From positions 1 through 64,000 of the forward strand of contig JAFZWY010000044.1 of NCBI GenBank assembly GCA_017617125.1: 64,000 bases of DNA. The letters are read 5' to 3'. Shown one piece after another: positions 35,101-44,476 of this stretch. Within the stretch, counting starts at the first letter, position 1. Every line of letters starts with the position of its first letter. Source of the DNA: Bacteroidales bacterium. Its GTDB lineage: Bacteria > Bacteroidota > Bacteroidia > Bacteroidales > ML635J-15. Both the position numbers and the translations under genes were made by a program. Below the pieces are notes generated by a model, which searched no databases, was not told the DNA's origin, and saw only the letters and a list, made by a program, of their open reading frames with translations.

Positions 35101-38100
35101 TTATTTCGTTTTCTTCCTTTTTGCAATAAACCTGTCAAATGCACCCAGCAATCCAGGCAAAACGAAGATAATCAACATTACGGCTGCGAATGCGCCTATG
35201 GCGATGCACTGCAGAATCATTATTGTTGTCGGGTCATCCATCATGAACGACATGGCAAGCGGAGCGATTGTCATTATGGTGCCGGAAGTTACAATGGTAT
35301 GGGTAGACGACTTGTAGGCTTCCCAGATAGCGTTCTTTACGCTCAGCGAGGTGCGTGCTTCGCGGTAGTTGTTGGTGAAAAGTATGCCGTAGTCGATGGT
35401 GGCTCCCATGAGTATGCTTTGCATTATGAGGTAGGCAAGGTAGAGCAATTGTCCGTTGAGTCCGCTTACATATACATTGATATATACTGCCGACATTACC
35501 GTCATTACAAGAATGAAAGGCACAGCAAGCGAGCGGAATGTAATTGCAACGATAAGGAATATCGAAAGTATTGTTATGAGTGTAACAAGCAACATTTCGC
35601 TATCGAACTGGTTACGCATTTCGTTCATCATCACCGATTCACCGATGAGGTAGTGTTCGCCCTTGAGTTGCGAGTTGCATTGTGCCGTCAGCGATTCAAC
35701 AAAATCGTTGGTTTCGGGTGCTTCCTTTGGGTAGTCGCTGAAGATAATCGCCTGTGAGAAGTTTTTGCCACGAAGTTTGCCTAGGTTGCTGTCGACCATA
35801 TCGTTTGCCTCAAGAATGCTTGTTTTTATGTTCTCGGTTATCATTGGGGCAAACTTCTTGTTGTCGATTATCGAGTCGGTTACAATACCAAGTATTTCCT
35901 CTGCCGACATTTGCAGACTGTCGTTGTTGAAGTTGCTTGTGCCGTAGTACAGGTAGGCTAGTTCTAGCAGCGATGTGTCGATGTCGGCATCGAACGAGGC
36001 AAGAACTTCGTGCATTTCCAAGGTGCCGAATTTTTCTGCTTCGGTAGCAATGTCAATAAGCCTTTCGGCCATGTCGAGCATTTTGAGCATTTCTGGATCG
36101 ACTTTCGGTGCGTGGAATGTAGGTTTGGGCGTGTGCTTTTCTTCTACATGCTCCTTATGCTCGGTCACGATTGCCAAAGTGTCGGGAGTTGGTGCGCTAT
36201 GATCTTCCGTTTGTGCTGTCTGTGTTTGCTTGGCTGTGAGTGTGGTCGACATGAGTTCCTCGGTGTTCTGCAGCCATTCGCGGCTTTCGTCGTCGAGCTG
36301 CGATCCGAAAATTCTTCGTTTAGCAAGGTCGTGGTTTATGAAGTATATGAACTCGTATATCGACATTGTCTTTGTCTTCTGACCTTTAGTACGTCCGTAC
36401 AAGGTGTAGACAAGAGTTGCGCTTGCTTGTTTCATGCCTATCAACTCCGAAATCTCGGCCGTTGTGTATTGGCTGTGGACAATGGTGGAGTCGGTGTACA
36501 TGTTGTAGTCGTCGTTTGCATGTAAACCTTCGGCGATGTCTTGTACGTTGTTTGTTGTGTCGGTGTTGTCAGTGTTTTCGGTGATATTTTCCACAGCAGT
36601 TTCCTTTGGACTTTCCTTGCGATGGCGGTGGTGTGCTGGTTGCATCGAACTGCTGGCAAGTATTTTTGCGGTGCGTATAATCTCCTTGATTGTCATTTTT
36701 GCACCTGGAGGGCATATTAAAGATATCATCTCTTTGTCGATGCCAAGGATGTCAGATATTTCATCGTACGACATTTTCTGCGAGATGAAACTTGTGTCGG
36801 TAAGCGATGCCAACAGACTTAGTGTCTGCTCGATGTCCATTGTCGTATCGGGACTGTTTATTGGAATATCGATGTTAGTGGTGTATGTTGTGTCGGTTGC
36901 GAAGTCCGACATTAGCATTGCGAAGTCGTGAAGACTTATCTTTTCATTGGCTAGTTGGCCCGACTTTATGTAGTAAATGGTATTTACGATTTGTTCGGAA
37001 CTAATATCGTCGAGGTTAAGGTCGCCAGTCATTGATGTCATTTCGTCGAGTAAACCTTTGGTCTCCTGAGCCGAATATTTCTTTTGCATCAGCGAAGGGT
37101 AGGAGACGAATGACGAGACATGTGGATTCTTTGATATGCTGTCGGCCAAATCGATTATTTTCAGCGAGTCGCTGTTTGAATATAGCAGCGCTGTAATGTT
37201 TTTTTGCGGGAAGAATTCAGCAATTTCCGATTCTTGTTCTATCGAAAATGATATTTCGGTCTTTGTGTGCAGCCAGTACGATCCTGCGAATATCGCTACA
37301 AATAATATTGCCAGCGGTATGCGGAATTTCATGCTGAATCCGGCAAGGCGTTCGGTGTGGAATTTTATTACGCGTTTGCGCGATTTTTCGATTGCACCAT
37401 CGAGCAGGATGATGAGTGTAGGTAGCACCGTGAATATTGCGACAAGGCTGCAAAGTACGCCTTTTGCCAGTACAATACCCATGTCGGCACCGATTTTCAG
37501 TTTCATGAATACGAGTGCCAGCAGTCCGACTATGGTTGTGAAGGCGCTACTGACGATTGACGACGAGGCTTTGTTGAGCGCGGCCGACATTGCTTCGATC
37601 TTGCCTTTTCCCGATGTCTTTTCCTGGCGGTAGCGGTTCATCAGGATTATGGAATAGTCGATAGACAGCACAAGCTGCAGTATTGCGGCAATGGAGTTGG
37701 TGGTGGCCGAAACGCTTTCGAGCAGGGCGTTGGTTCCCATGTTTATGGCAACTGCCACACCTATTGCTGCGAGGAATATTGGAGGTTCGAGCCACGATTC
37801 GCACATTATAAGCAGTACGGTCAATAACAAAGCAAATGCTATCAGCATTACGCCTATAGGTGCGGTGGTGTCTTGTTCGCTTGTTTCTACTATTACAAGG
37901 TCTCCATATCTTGAACTAATGTCGTCGGCGAGTTCGTGCTGACTGCGCTTGCTGTTGCCAAGTAGTTCGTACAGAGCCATTTCGTCACGGTTGTATTCGT
38001 CGCTACCTTCGATGTAGATTACGTTCGCCACACCTTCGATGTCCGAAAGTTCATCCTTTATGCTGGTCCTGGTGCTATCGGGCAACGACTTGAACATAAC

Positions 38101-38319
38101 CCTCACCATTCCCGAACCAAGACTGGCATCGCCGAATTCTTCCGACATCTTGTCGATTCCATGCTTCATCTGCGAGTCGTCGGGCAGGTAGCGGGTCATA
38201 TCGGAATTTATGTTGGTGCGTGGAATCATGAATATACTGGCAATAGCAATCGCCACTGCTGCAAGCATGAAAATTACACGCTTCCTGACCAAAAAATCCG
38301 ATAGTTTGAACTTTGCCAT
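35101..38319 (-). CDS. RND/MMPL superfamily exporter
   Basis: A 1,072-residue inner-membrane protein with the duplicated RND layout: N-terminal helix (FMLAAVAIAIASIFMI), first periplasmic loop, a five-helix bundle with sterol-sensing-like segments (FLAAIGVAVAINMGTNALLE, LQLVLSIDYSIILMNRYRQEK), a very long second loop (about residues 350-880) and a second bundle (MQSILMGATIDYGILFTNNYREA). DYSIILMNR and DYGILFTNNYR are the paired MMPL/HpnN-type motifs. It has no partner membrane-fusion or outer-membrane genes nearby, so lipid or hopanoid-like cargo is more plausible than drug efflux. An AraC regulator is encoded divergently. Confidence 0.87.
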   Translation of the reverse strand: MAKFKLSDFLVRKRVIFMLAAVAIAIASIFMIPRTNINSDMTRYLPDDSQMKHGIDKMSEEFGDASLGSGMVRVMFKSLPDSTRTSIKDELSDIEGVANVIYIEGSDEYNRDEMALYELLGNSKRSQHELADDISSRYGDLVIVETSEQDTTAPIGVMLIAFALLLTVLLIMCESWLEPPIFLAAIGVAVAINMGTNALLESVSATTNSIAAILQLVLSIDYSIILMNRYRQEKTSGKGKIEAMSAALNKASSSIVSSAFTTIVGLLALVFMKLKIGADMGIVLAKGVLCSLVAIFTVLPTLIILLDGAIEKSRKRVIKFHTERLAGFSMKFRIPLAILFVAIFAGSYWLHTKTEISFSIEQESEIAEFFPQKNITALLYSNSDSLKIIDLADSISKNPHVSSFVSYPSLMQKKYSAQETKGLLDEMTSMTGDLNLDDISSEQIVNTIYYIKSGQLANEKISLHDFAMLMSDFATDTTYTTNIDIPINSPDTTMDIEQTLSLLASLTDTSFISQKMSYDEISDILGIDKEMISLICPPGAKMTIKEIIRTAKILASSSMQPAHHRHRKESPKETAVENITENTDNTDTTNNVQDIAEGLHANDDYNMYTDSTIVHSQYTTAEISELIGMKQASATLVYTLYGRTKGQKTKTMSIYEFIYFINHDLAKRRIFGSQLDDESREWLQNTEELMSTTLTAKQTQTAQTEDHSAPTPDTLAIVTEHKEHVEEKHTPKPTFHAPKVDPEMLKMLDMAERLIDIATEAEKFGTLEMHEVLASFDADIDTSLLELAYLYYGTSNFNNDSLQMSAEEILGIVTDSIIDNKKFAPMITENIKTSILEANDMVDSNLGKLRGKNFSQAIIFSDYPKEAPETNDFVESLTAQCNSQLKGEHYLIGESVMMNEMRNQFDSEMLLVTLITILSIFLIVAITFRSLAVPFILVMTVMSAVYINVYVSGLNGQLLYLAYLIMQSILMGATIDYGILFTNNYREARTSLSVKNAIWEAYKSSTHTIVTSGTIMTIAPLAMSFMMDDPTTIMILQCIAIGAFAAVMLIIFVLPGLLGAFDRFIAKRKKTK

Positions 38320-38442
38320 GCGCCTTTTTCTCCTTCTACAACAATGCTTTAAAGTTCGTTGTCTGCGAACCTGTCATTCTTTCCTGAATAATTTTCAATA
38401 TGTCTCGTTGGCGCTTGGCCATAGTATGTCAATTTCGGGGTG

Positions 38443-38450
38443 CAAAATTA
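38443..38450 (-). promoter_or_regulatory. -7 element (TAATTTTG) for the RND exporter
   Basis: CAAAATTA on the plus strand gives TAATTTTG on the minus strand, 124 bases before the RND start codon. It lies about 90 bases from the AraC promoter, so one regulator bound between could affect both. Confidence 0.55.
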
Positions 38451-38538
38451 TAATATAGGTGATTTCAACATGTGTCTTTCTTTCGTCAGAAATGTTCAAA
38501 ATTTCGCTTTTGCAGTATCTCGTTTTTTCAAACTTTAT

Positions 38539-38546
38539 TACTTTTG
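38539..38546 (+). promoter_or_regulatory. -7 element (TACTTTTG) for the AraC regulator
   Basis: TACTTTTG 17 bases upstream of ATG 38563. Because it lies inside the longer open frame that begins at 38440, it argues for the shorter start. Confidence 0.65.
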
Positions 38547-38562
38547 CAAAAAACATTATTGT

Positions 38563-39492
38563 ATGCAAACGCCGGTAAATCAGTTGTTACTCAGATTCTT
38601 CAACAAGGAGAATGAGAGTATGGTCGTGGGGGAGTCTATTTATATCAACGACAATCTGGAAGTTGATCATAAAATGTTGGATTTTAGACTTACCTATTCG
38701 CGTCCGTATTCTTATCCCTTCAAGATGGCGTTTACATCGGCTATTTTGTGTTATGGCGGGACTATCAAAACTGTTATAAACCATCGCGAGTACAATGTCG
38801 GTGTCAACGATGTGTTGGTTGTTCAGAGTGGTTCGGTGGTGGAGCAACTGACAGCCAGCGACGATATGAAGATAATAGCCATGGCTTTTGATGACAAGAG
38901 CATGTACGAAATGTTCAGTTATTCTACATTGGATGCGAATGCATATATAATGCACAGGTCAATTCCTGTTCTAATTAATATTGATGACGAAGAAATGGAT
39001 CGGCATAAATGTCTGTATAGGGACATCCGTAAGTTTTATATGTCGGTGGAGCCTATGTACAGGAGCGAAGTTGTGAAAGGCTATCTCTATATTACGACTG
39101 TAAATTTTCTTTCGAATCTTAAAAAGAAGTCGTTGCGTGATGATGTCGATTATGAGCATCGTCGCGAGAAAGAGTTGTATCTGCAATTCATGGACGACTT
39201 GCAATTGTATGGCAGTAAGGAGCGTACAGTGTCGTTTTATGCCGACAGATGCTGTGTGTCGCCCAAGTATTTTTCGAAGATGATTCACCGTGCATCGGGC
39301 AAGGCTCCGGTGCGTCTTATAAAGGAGAGAGTGATAATAGAGGCCACAACCTTGCTTAATTCTACCGACATGAGCATACAGCAGATTGCCGATGCCCTTA
39401 ATTTCCCAAACGATTCTTTCTTCTGCCGCTATTTCAAGCAGGAAGTAAAGATGTCGCCAATGAAATACAGAACTATGGCAAGTAAGAAGTAG
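38563..39492 (+). CDS. AraC-family transcriptional regulator
   Basis: A 309-residue regulator. The N-terminal part is a cupin-like sensing domain (GGTIKTVINHREYNVGVNDVLVVQSGSVVEQL). The C-terminal 100 residues are the double helix-turn-helix of AraC/XylS proteins: VSFYADRCCVSPKYFSKMIHRASGKAP and DMSIQQIADALNFPNDSFFCRYFKQEVKMSPMKYR. The frame is open upstream to 38440, but the TACTTTTG element at 38539 supports ATG 38563. The divergent RND exporter is the obvious candidate target. Confidence 0.9.
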   Translation: MQTPVNQLLLRFFNKENESMVVGESIYINDNLEVDHKMLDFRLTYSRPYSYPFKMAFTSAILCYGGTIKTVINHREYNVGVNDVLVVQSGSVVEQLTASDDMKIIAMAFDDKSMYEMFSYSTLDANAYIMHRSIPVLINIDDEEMDRHKCLYRDIRKFYMSVEPMYRSEVVKGYLYITTVNFLSNLKKKSLRDDVDYEHRREKELYLQFMDDLQLYGSKERTVSFYADRCCVSPKYFSKMIHRASGKAPVRLIKERVIIEATTLLNSTDMSIQQIADALNFPNDSFFCRYFKQEVKMSPMKYRTMASKK

Positions 39493-39496
39493 GTGG

Positions 39497-41287
39497 CTAT
39501 CTAAACCACTGCTTTACAGGTACATCAAATCCTGCTCCGCGCATATAGTTGTAGGTTGCGAGGTTCAGTCCGCGTTCGAAGCGGCTCCAGTCGGGCGAAC
39601 CGTTGCATGTAAATGGTATTTCGTTGTTGGCGAAAGTGCCAGTAGGCTGTGGAATATGCTTTGCTCCGAATTGTTGCGGCTCTTGTCCCGAAATGGAGTG
39701 GCAGGTCATTGCGTAGCGATGCCAGAAAGCCGACTGTATAAGCCCTTCCTCAAAAAATTGTCGTACGGTGTCGAGACTTTCGTATAGTTCCTTTTCGGTC
39801 TGACTTGGAAATCCGTACATTAGGTAGGCGTGCACCATGATTCCATTGTTGGCGAAGTTGCGCAGGGTTTCGCGTACCGACTTAACGCTTATGCCTTTGT
39901 TGATGAGCTTGAGTACCCTTTCCGAAGCAACTTCTATTCCTCCGCTCACGGCTATGCATCCGCTCTGAGCCATCAGGAAGCAGAGTTCGTTGTTGTATGC
40001 CGACTCGAACCTTATGTTTGTCCAGTAGCTGACTGTCATCTTGCGTTTCAGAATTTCTTCTGAAAGACTGCGCAAGGTTGCTGGCGGTGCAGCTTCGTCG
40101 ACGAAGTGGAATCCCGAAATGCCAGTTTGCTTTATTATGCCTTCCATTCGGTCGGCGATAATGCTAGCTGGTGCATGGTCGTAGCGGCAAATGTAGTCGA
40201 GCGTGGTGTCGCAGAAAGTGCATTTGGCCCAGTAGCAGCCGTGGGCGAGCATCATCTTGTTCCAATGCCCGTTGCTCCAAAGTTGTTGCATGGGATTGGC
40301 GGAATCTGCCGTGTCCAGGTACATCTCGGTGTGTATTCCATCAAGGCATGGTGTGCCAATTTCGCTGAAAGCAACGTTTTCCTTGCTGTCGATGTTGATT
40401 CGTTCCACTTGGCCATTGTTGTCGAGACGCATGGTGCGGATAAGTTCCCCGCCAGTGAGAAGCCTTTCGAGTGGTAGTTCGCCATCGTCGAAGGTTATGG
40501 TGTCAACATATTTGAATATGCGAGGGTCTGCGAGTTGGCGCAGTTCGGTGCTGACATATCCGCCACCCATGGTTATGTGCATTTCGGGGTATTTCTGTTT
40601 GATGTATTGTGCGCAACGCAGGCCGCCATAGAGGTTTCCGGGGAACGGAATCGAAAGCCCTAGATGTGTTGGTTTTGTCTCAGAAATTTTTTGCTCAAGC
40701 AGTTCGAGCATCCATTTGTCGATGAGGTTAGGTTCCTTTGCCAGTTCCTCGTCAAGTGGCGTGAAGTCGCTGAGGCTGTGGCATAGTTTTTCGGCGTACC
40801 TGACCATCTCGAAATGCGGGCTTATGCATTGCTGTATTACATTGCCGATGTCCTCGATAAAAAGTGTGCAGAGGTATTGCGCCTGGTTGAATGTTCCCGA
40901 TGTTCCGTAGTCCCATTCCATGTCTTCAGGATTCGGCAGACGCTTTTGGTTTGCCCAGAACTGTGGATTGGCAAAAAGTCGAGCGAAAGTGCTGTCGTGT
41001 CCCTGCAGGAATTTTTTCACAGGTTCTACCCATTTAGTGTAGAAATCCTTGTTCGACAGGATGATCCTGATATTGATAGCCTTTTTGCCCGAAACATGTA
41101 CACCTTCTGCAATGTCGAAAATCTGCGAAACGCATTCGCGTGTCAGTATTTTGTTGATGAGTTCTATGCTAAGGTCCATCTGGTCGCATTGCAGACCTTT
41201 TCCGCGCAGATAACCAGTGAGTTGTTCTGTAGCCGGATATGCGGTGTTTATCTGTGTGAGCGGCGGTGTAATGAGCAGGAGGTGCAT
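39497..41287 (-). CDS. B12-binding-type radical SAM protein
   Basis: A 596-residue iron-sulfur enzyme. The N-terminal region looks like a cobalamin-binding Rossmann domain (LLLITPPLTQINTAYPATEQLTGYLRGKG; later HLGLSIPFPGNLYGGLRCAQYIKQKYPEMHITMGGGYVS). The radical SAM domain carries GCYWAKCTFCD, a Cx4Cx2C arrangement instead of the standard Cx3Cx2C, then FVDEAAPPATL and HAYLMYGFPSQTEKEL. Substrate is unknown; relatives in COG1032 modify natural products, lipids or tRNA. It starts 24 bases after hsdR ends but has its own promoter element, so membership in the restriction locus is doubtful. Confidence 0.85.
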   Translation of the reverse strand: MHLLLITPPLTQINTAYPATEQLTGYLRGKGLQCDQMDLSIELINKILTRECVSQIFDIAEGVHVSGKKAINIRIILSNKDFYTKWVEPVKKFLQGHDSTFARLFANPQFWANQKRLPNPEDMEWDYGTSGTFNQAQYLCTLFIEDIGNVIQQCISPHFEMVRYAEKLCHSLSDFTPLDEELAKEPNLIDKWMLELLEQKISETKPTHLGLSIPFPGNLYGGLRCAQYIKQKYPEMHITMGGGYVSTELRQLADPRIFKYVDTITFDDGELPLERLLTGGELIRTMRLDNNGQVERINIDSKENVAFSEIGTPCLDGIHTEMYLDTADSANPMQQLWSNGHWNKMMLAHGCYWAKCTFCDTTLDYICRYDHAPASIIADRMEGIIKQTGISGFHFVDEAAPPATLRSLSEEILKRKMTVSYWTNIRFESAYNNELCFLMAQSGCIAVSGGIEVASERVLKLINKGISVKSVRETLRNFANNGIMVHAYLMYGFPSQTEKELYESLDTVRQFFEEGLIQSAFWHRYAMTCHSISGQEPQQFGAKHIPQPTGTFANNEIPFTCNGSPDWSRFERGLNLATYNYMRGAGFDVPVKQWFR

Positions 41288-41301
41288 AAGTTTAGTTTTT
41301 G

Positions 41302-41309
41302 CAAAGATA
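41302..41309 (-). promoter_or_regulatory. -7 element (TATCTTTG) for the radical SAM gene
   Basis: CAAAGATA on the plus strand, 14 bases upstream of the start codon and directly after the hsdR stop. Confidence 0.62.
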
Positions 41310-41311
41310 GT

Positions 41312-44300
41312 TTAGTTGTTTGTGTATTTTCTGAAATTTTCGGCTTGTTCGAATATTTCCTTGAAGACATCGTCCTGCGGTACGGGCGGGTAGTCGTGTG
41401 CAGCAAGGATTAGAATCAAGTCCATTTGCAGTTCGGCTTTTATGTCGGTGCGATTTGCCCAGTCGGTGTATTTCGATTTGTCGTCAACCATTTGCTTTAC
41501 GGCAGCCGATAATTTCAGCAGCTTGTCTTCGGGGTATTCGAATCCGAATTTGTGGGCAATCTCTTTCAGAATGTCATAAAATGCCTTTTCCTCGTATGTG
41601 ATGCCAAGGTCTTTGAACGATTTCTTCTCCTTGTTTACCTCTTTCAACAGTTCTGCCATTTGTGCCGCCACTTCTTCTAGCACTTTTTGTGCAAAAACAG
41701 CGTTGTCGCTACGGTCGTTGTACATATCTACCAATTGGTTGAGCCGTTTGGTGAAGTCAACGCCTTTCATTTTGTTCACCTTCTTGAAGTCGGTGATAAC
41801 GGAGCGAAGTAGCCGTTCCATAAGTTTTACCTTGGTGTTGGGCAGATTCAATTTTTCCAGCCGCGACATATATTCCTCGCTCAGTACGTCCAGATTTTTG
41901 GAATTGGCGTTCACTTGGGCGATTTCCTCCACGCCGTCAGATTGCAGGGCTTCTGCTATCATTTGGCTTACGTGCCTGTTCATTTGGGCAATGTCGGGGG
42001 CTTCGCCTTTGGTGAGTTTGTATATGATGGCGCGAACTCCTGTGAAGAAATGTATGTCTTCGCGGTCCTGATAGGTTATTTCCTCGTTGTTGGAGCAAAG
42101 GTTGTAAGCCGATTTCAGTTTCTTGGCGTGTCCCATGAAAAGGTTTTCGCTGGTGTCGGTGGTTTGGATGAATTCCGATGCGTTTTTCAGGCATTCAAGT
42201 TGCTCGAGTGGGGTGCCTGTTGAGAATTTTGACCTGTCGAATTTGTCGAACATACGGCGCAGAATGTCCAGTTCGTCTTTTACCAAAGTTACTGATTGTT
42301 CGATTGTTTCAACATTTACACCAATGCCTGCGCCTTCTGCGTATTGTTTCAGGGCAAAATTCATTTTGTTCTTTATGCCAATGTAATCTACAACCAAACC
42401 CTTGTCCTTGCCTTCGTACACACGATTTACCCTCGAAATGGTCTGAACCAGAGTGTGTTTTTGCAAGGGTTTGTCGATATACATTGTGTCGAGACAAGGC
42501 ACATCGAAACCTGTAATCCACATATCGACCACGATGGCGATTTTGAAATTTGATTTTTCGTTTTTGAATTCAAGGGCTGCCGCTTTTCTATCGTCATCGG
42601 TGCCAAGCAGTTCGTAAAGTTCTTTGTCATCGTCCTTGTTTCTCGTCATAATCAGTCTTATGCGGTCGCTTCCGTATTTTGCTGCCGGGTCGGCTGCCAT
42701 CGGGAGACTTTCTGCTGTTTCTTCTTCCTCGTTTTGTGTTGCCCAATCGGGACGGATGGCAAGAATCTGCTTGTATAGATTGTATGCTATCGCGCGGTTA
42801 GCACAGACAAACATTGCCTTGCCGCAGACTGTACTGCCTTCTTCGATGCGCTTTTCGTAGTGTTCGACAAAATCCCTTGCCACCGTTGCCAGACGCTCAG
42901 GATCGCCCAAAATGAGTTCCATTTTGGTGACAGCCTTCTTGCTTTCTTCTATCTGGTATTCGTTGGCGCCCTCGTCTGCACATTGTTCGTAGTATTCTTC
43001 TATTTCCTGCAGTTTCTGGTTGTCGGCAAATACTTTTGCAGCACGACCTTCGTAAACTATGCGCCGTGTTATTTCGTCGGCAACCGATTCTGTCATTGTA
43101 TAGGCATCGACCACATCGCCGAATACCTCGATAGTGGCATCCACGGGCGTTCCTGTGAAACCTACGTATGTGGCGTTTGGCAGCGATTTGTGCAGGTATG
43201 TTGCAAATCCGTAACTGCGTTGCACGCCTTTGTCGGTAACGCGGAAATTCTGTCCTATGTTGGTTTGCGAACGGTGTGCTTCGTCGGAAATGCAGATGAT
43301 GTTGGCTCGGTCGGAGAGAAGGTCGATGTCTTCGCTGAATTTCTGTATTGTCGTAAGGAATACGCCGCCGCTTTTTCGGTCGCGGAGCAGTTCTCCAAGT
43401 TGTTTGCGCGTTTCAACATTCTTTACGCATTCGTCGCCGATGAAAAGTTTAGCGTTTGTAAACAGTTCCGAAAGTTGCTCGTCAAGGTCGGTGCGGTCGG
43501 TTATAAGCACTATTGTTGGACTTGCAAGGTGGCGGCTGCGCATAAGTATGCGCGTGAGAAACAGCATTGTAAGGCTTTTCCCGCATCCGGTAGCACCGAA
43601 ATAGGTTCCACCCTTGCCATCGCCGTGAATATTTATGTGCGAATGTTCGAGAATGTTGTCGTATAGTTTGTGGGCGGCAAAGAACTGCGGATAGCGGCAC
43701 ACTATCTTCGTTTCCTTTGTGTAGTTGTCGGGGAAAAATACGAAATCCTTTATTACGCTCAGCAGTCTTTCCTTGCGGAAAAGTCCCTGCATCATTGTAA
43801 TGAGCGAACTGATGCCGTCGGTATTCTTGTCGGTGCTTTCCACCTTGCGCCAAGCATAGAAGAATTCGTAGTCGGTGAACAAACTGCCGTATTTGTTGTT
43901 TACTCCGTCGCTGATGACAACGAAGACATTGTATCTGAACAGGTTTGGAATGTCTCTGCGGTATCTCACAGTAAGTTGGGTGAAGGCATTCATTATGGTT
44001 GTGTCCTCCTTCACTGCACTCTTGAACTCCAGTACCACCACTGGCAAACCGTTGATGTAAACGATTCCATCGGGAATGCGTTTTTCTGTGCCTTTGATTT
44101 CCAGTTGGTTGACAATCTTGAAAATATTCTGTTCTGTATTTTCGAAATCAATGGGTTCGATGAATAGGTCGGGTAGGGATGCATCTTCTCGTTTTATTGC
44201 AAAGCCTTCGACCATAAGGCGGTGAACCAGTGCATTTTGTTCGTATAGTGAAGCACCGTTGTCGGTGGTAAGGCGGGCTATGGCTCGGTCGATTTCCAGC

Positions 44301-44473
44301 GGAGTAATGCCTTCGGTTGCATACCTGTCGGCAAGGTACATACGAAGGTCGCCGAGTAGCAGAACCTCCGACAGTTCCTTGTGTATGGTTTCGCCGTTGC
44401 GGTATTCATATCCCTGTTGTTCAAACAGTTCCATTATTGCCATTTCGAGGCTGTGTTCGTTGAAGTGTGGCAT
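41312..44473 (-). CDS. hsdR: Type I restriction enzyme R subunit
   Basis: ATP-driven DNA translocase and endonuclease of the type I restriction-modification complex; cuts unmodified DNA far from its target site. The N-terminal nuclease domain has the PD-(D/E)xK set Asp135, Glu149, Lys151 (RIPDGIVYI...VLEFKSA). The helicase core has Walker A GATGCGKS (293-300), DEAH (397-400) and a motif VI-like QTISRVNRVYEGK. The C-terminal part is helical, for binding HsdM. All 1,053 residues appear intact, so restriction activity is plausible. It starts 3 bases after the winged-helix gene, probably in the transcription unit that begins at the RAYT gene, apart from hsdM and hsdS. Confidence 0.96.
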   Translation of the reverse strand: MPHFNEHSLEMAIMELFEQQGYEYRNGETIHKELSEVLLLGDLRMYLADRYATEGITPLEIDRAIARLTTDNGASLYEQNALVHRLMVEGFAIKREDASLPDLFIEPIDFENTEQNIFKIVNQLEIKGTEKRIPDGIVYINGLPVVVLEFKSAVKEDTTIMNAFTQLTVRYRRDIPNLFRYNVFVVISDGVNNKYGSLFTDYEFFYAWRKVESTDKNTDGISSLITMMQGLFRKERLLSVIKDFVFFPDNYTKETKIVCRYPQFFAAHKLYDNILEHSHINIHGDGKGGTYFGATGCGKSLTMLFLTRILMRSRHLASPTIVLITDRTDLDEQLSELFTNAKLFIGDECVKNVETRKQLGELLRDRKSGGVFLTTIQKFSEDIDLLSDRANIICISDEAHRSQTNIGQNFRVTDKGVQRSYGFATYLHKSLPNATYVGFTGTPVDATIEVFGDVVDAYTMTESVADEITRRIVYEGRAAKVFADNQKLQEIEEYYEQCADEGANEYQIEESKKAVTKMELILGDPERLATVARDFVEHYEKRIEEGSTVCGKAMFVCANRAIAYNLYKQILAIRPDWATQNEEEETAESLPMAADPAAKYGSDRIRLIMTRNKDDDKELYELLGTDDDRKAAALEFKNEKSNFKIAIVVDMWITGFDVPCLDTMYIDKPLQKHTLVQTISRVNRVYEGKDKGLVVDYIGIKNKMNFALKQYAEGAGIGVNVETIEQSVTLVKDELDILRRMFDKFDRSKFSTGTPLEQLECLKNASEFIQTTDTSENLFMGHAKKLKSAYNLCSNNEEITYQDREDIHFFTGVRAIIYKLTKGEAPDIAQMNRHVSQMIAEALQSDGVEEIAQVNANSKNLDVLSEEYMSRLEKLNLPNTKVKLMERLLRSVITDFKKVNKMKGVDFTKRLNQLVDMYNDRSDNAVFAQKVLEEVAAQMAELLKEVNKEKKSFKDLGITYEEKAFYDILKEIAHKFGFEYPEDKLLKLSAAVKQMVDDKSKYTDWANRTDIKAELQMDLILILAAHDYPPVPQDDVFKEIFEQAENFRKYTNN

Positions 44474-44476
44474 TGG

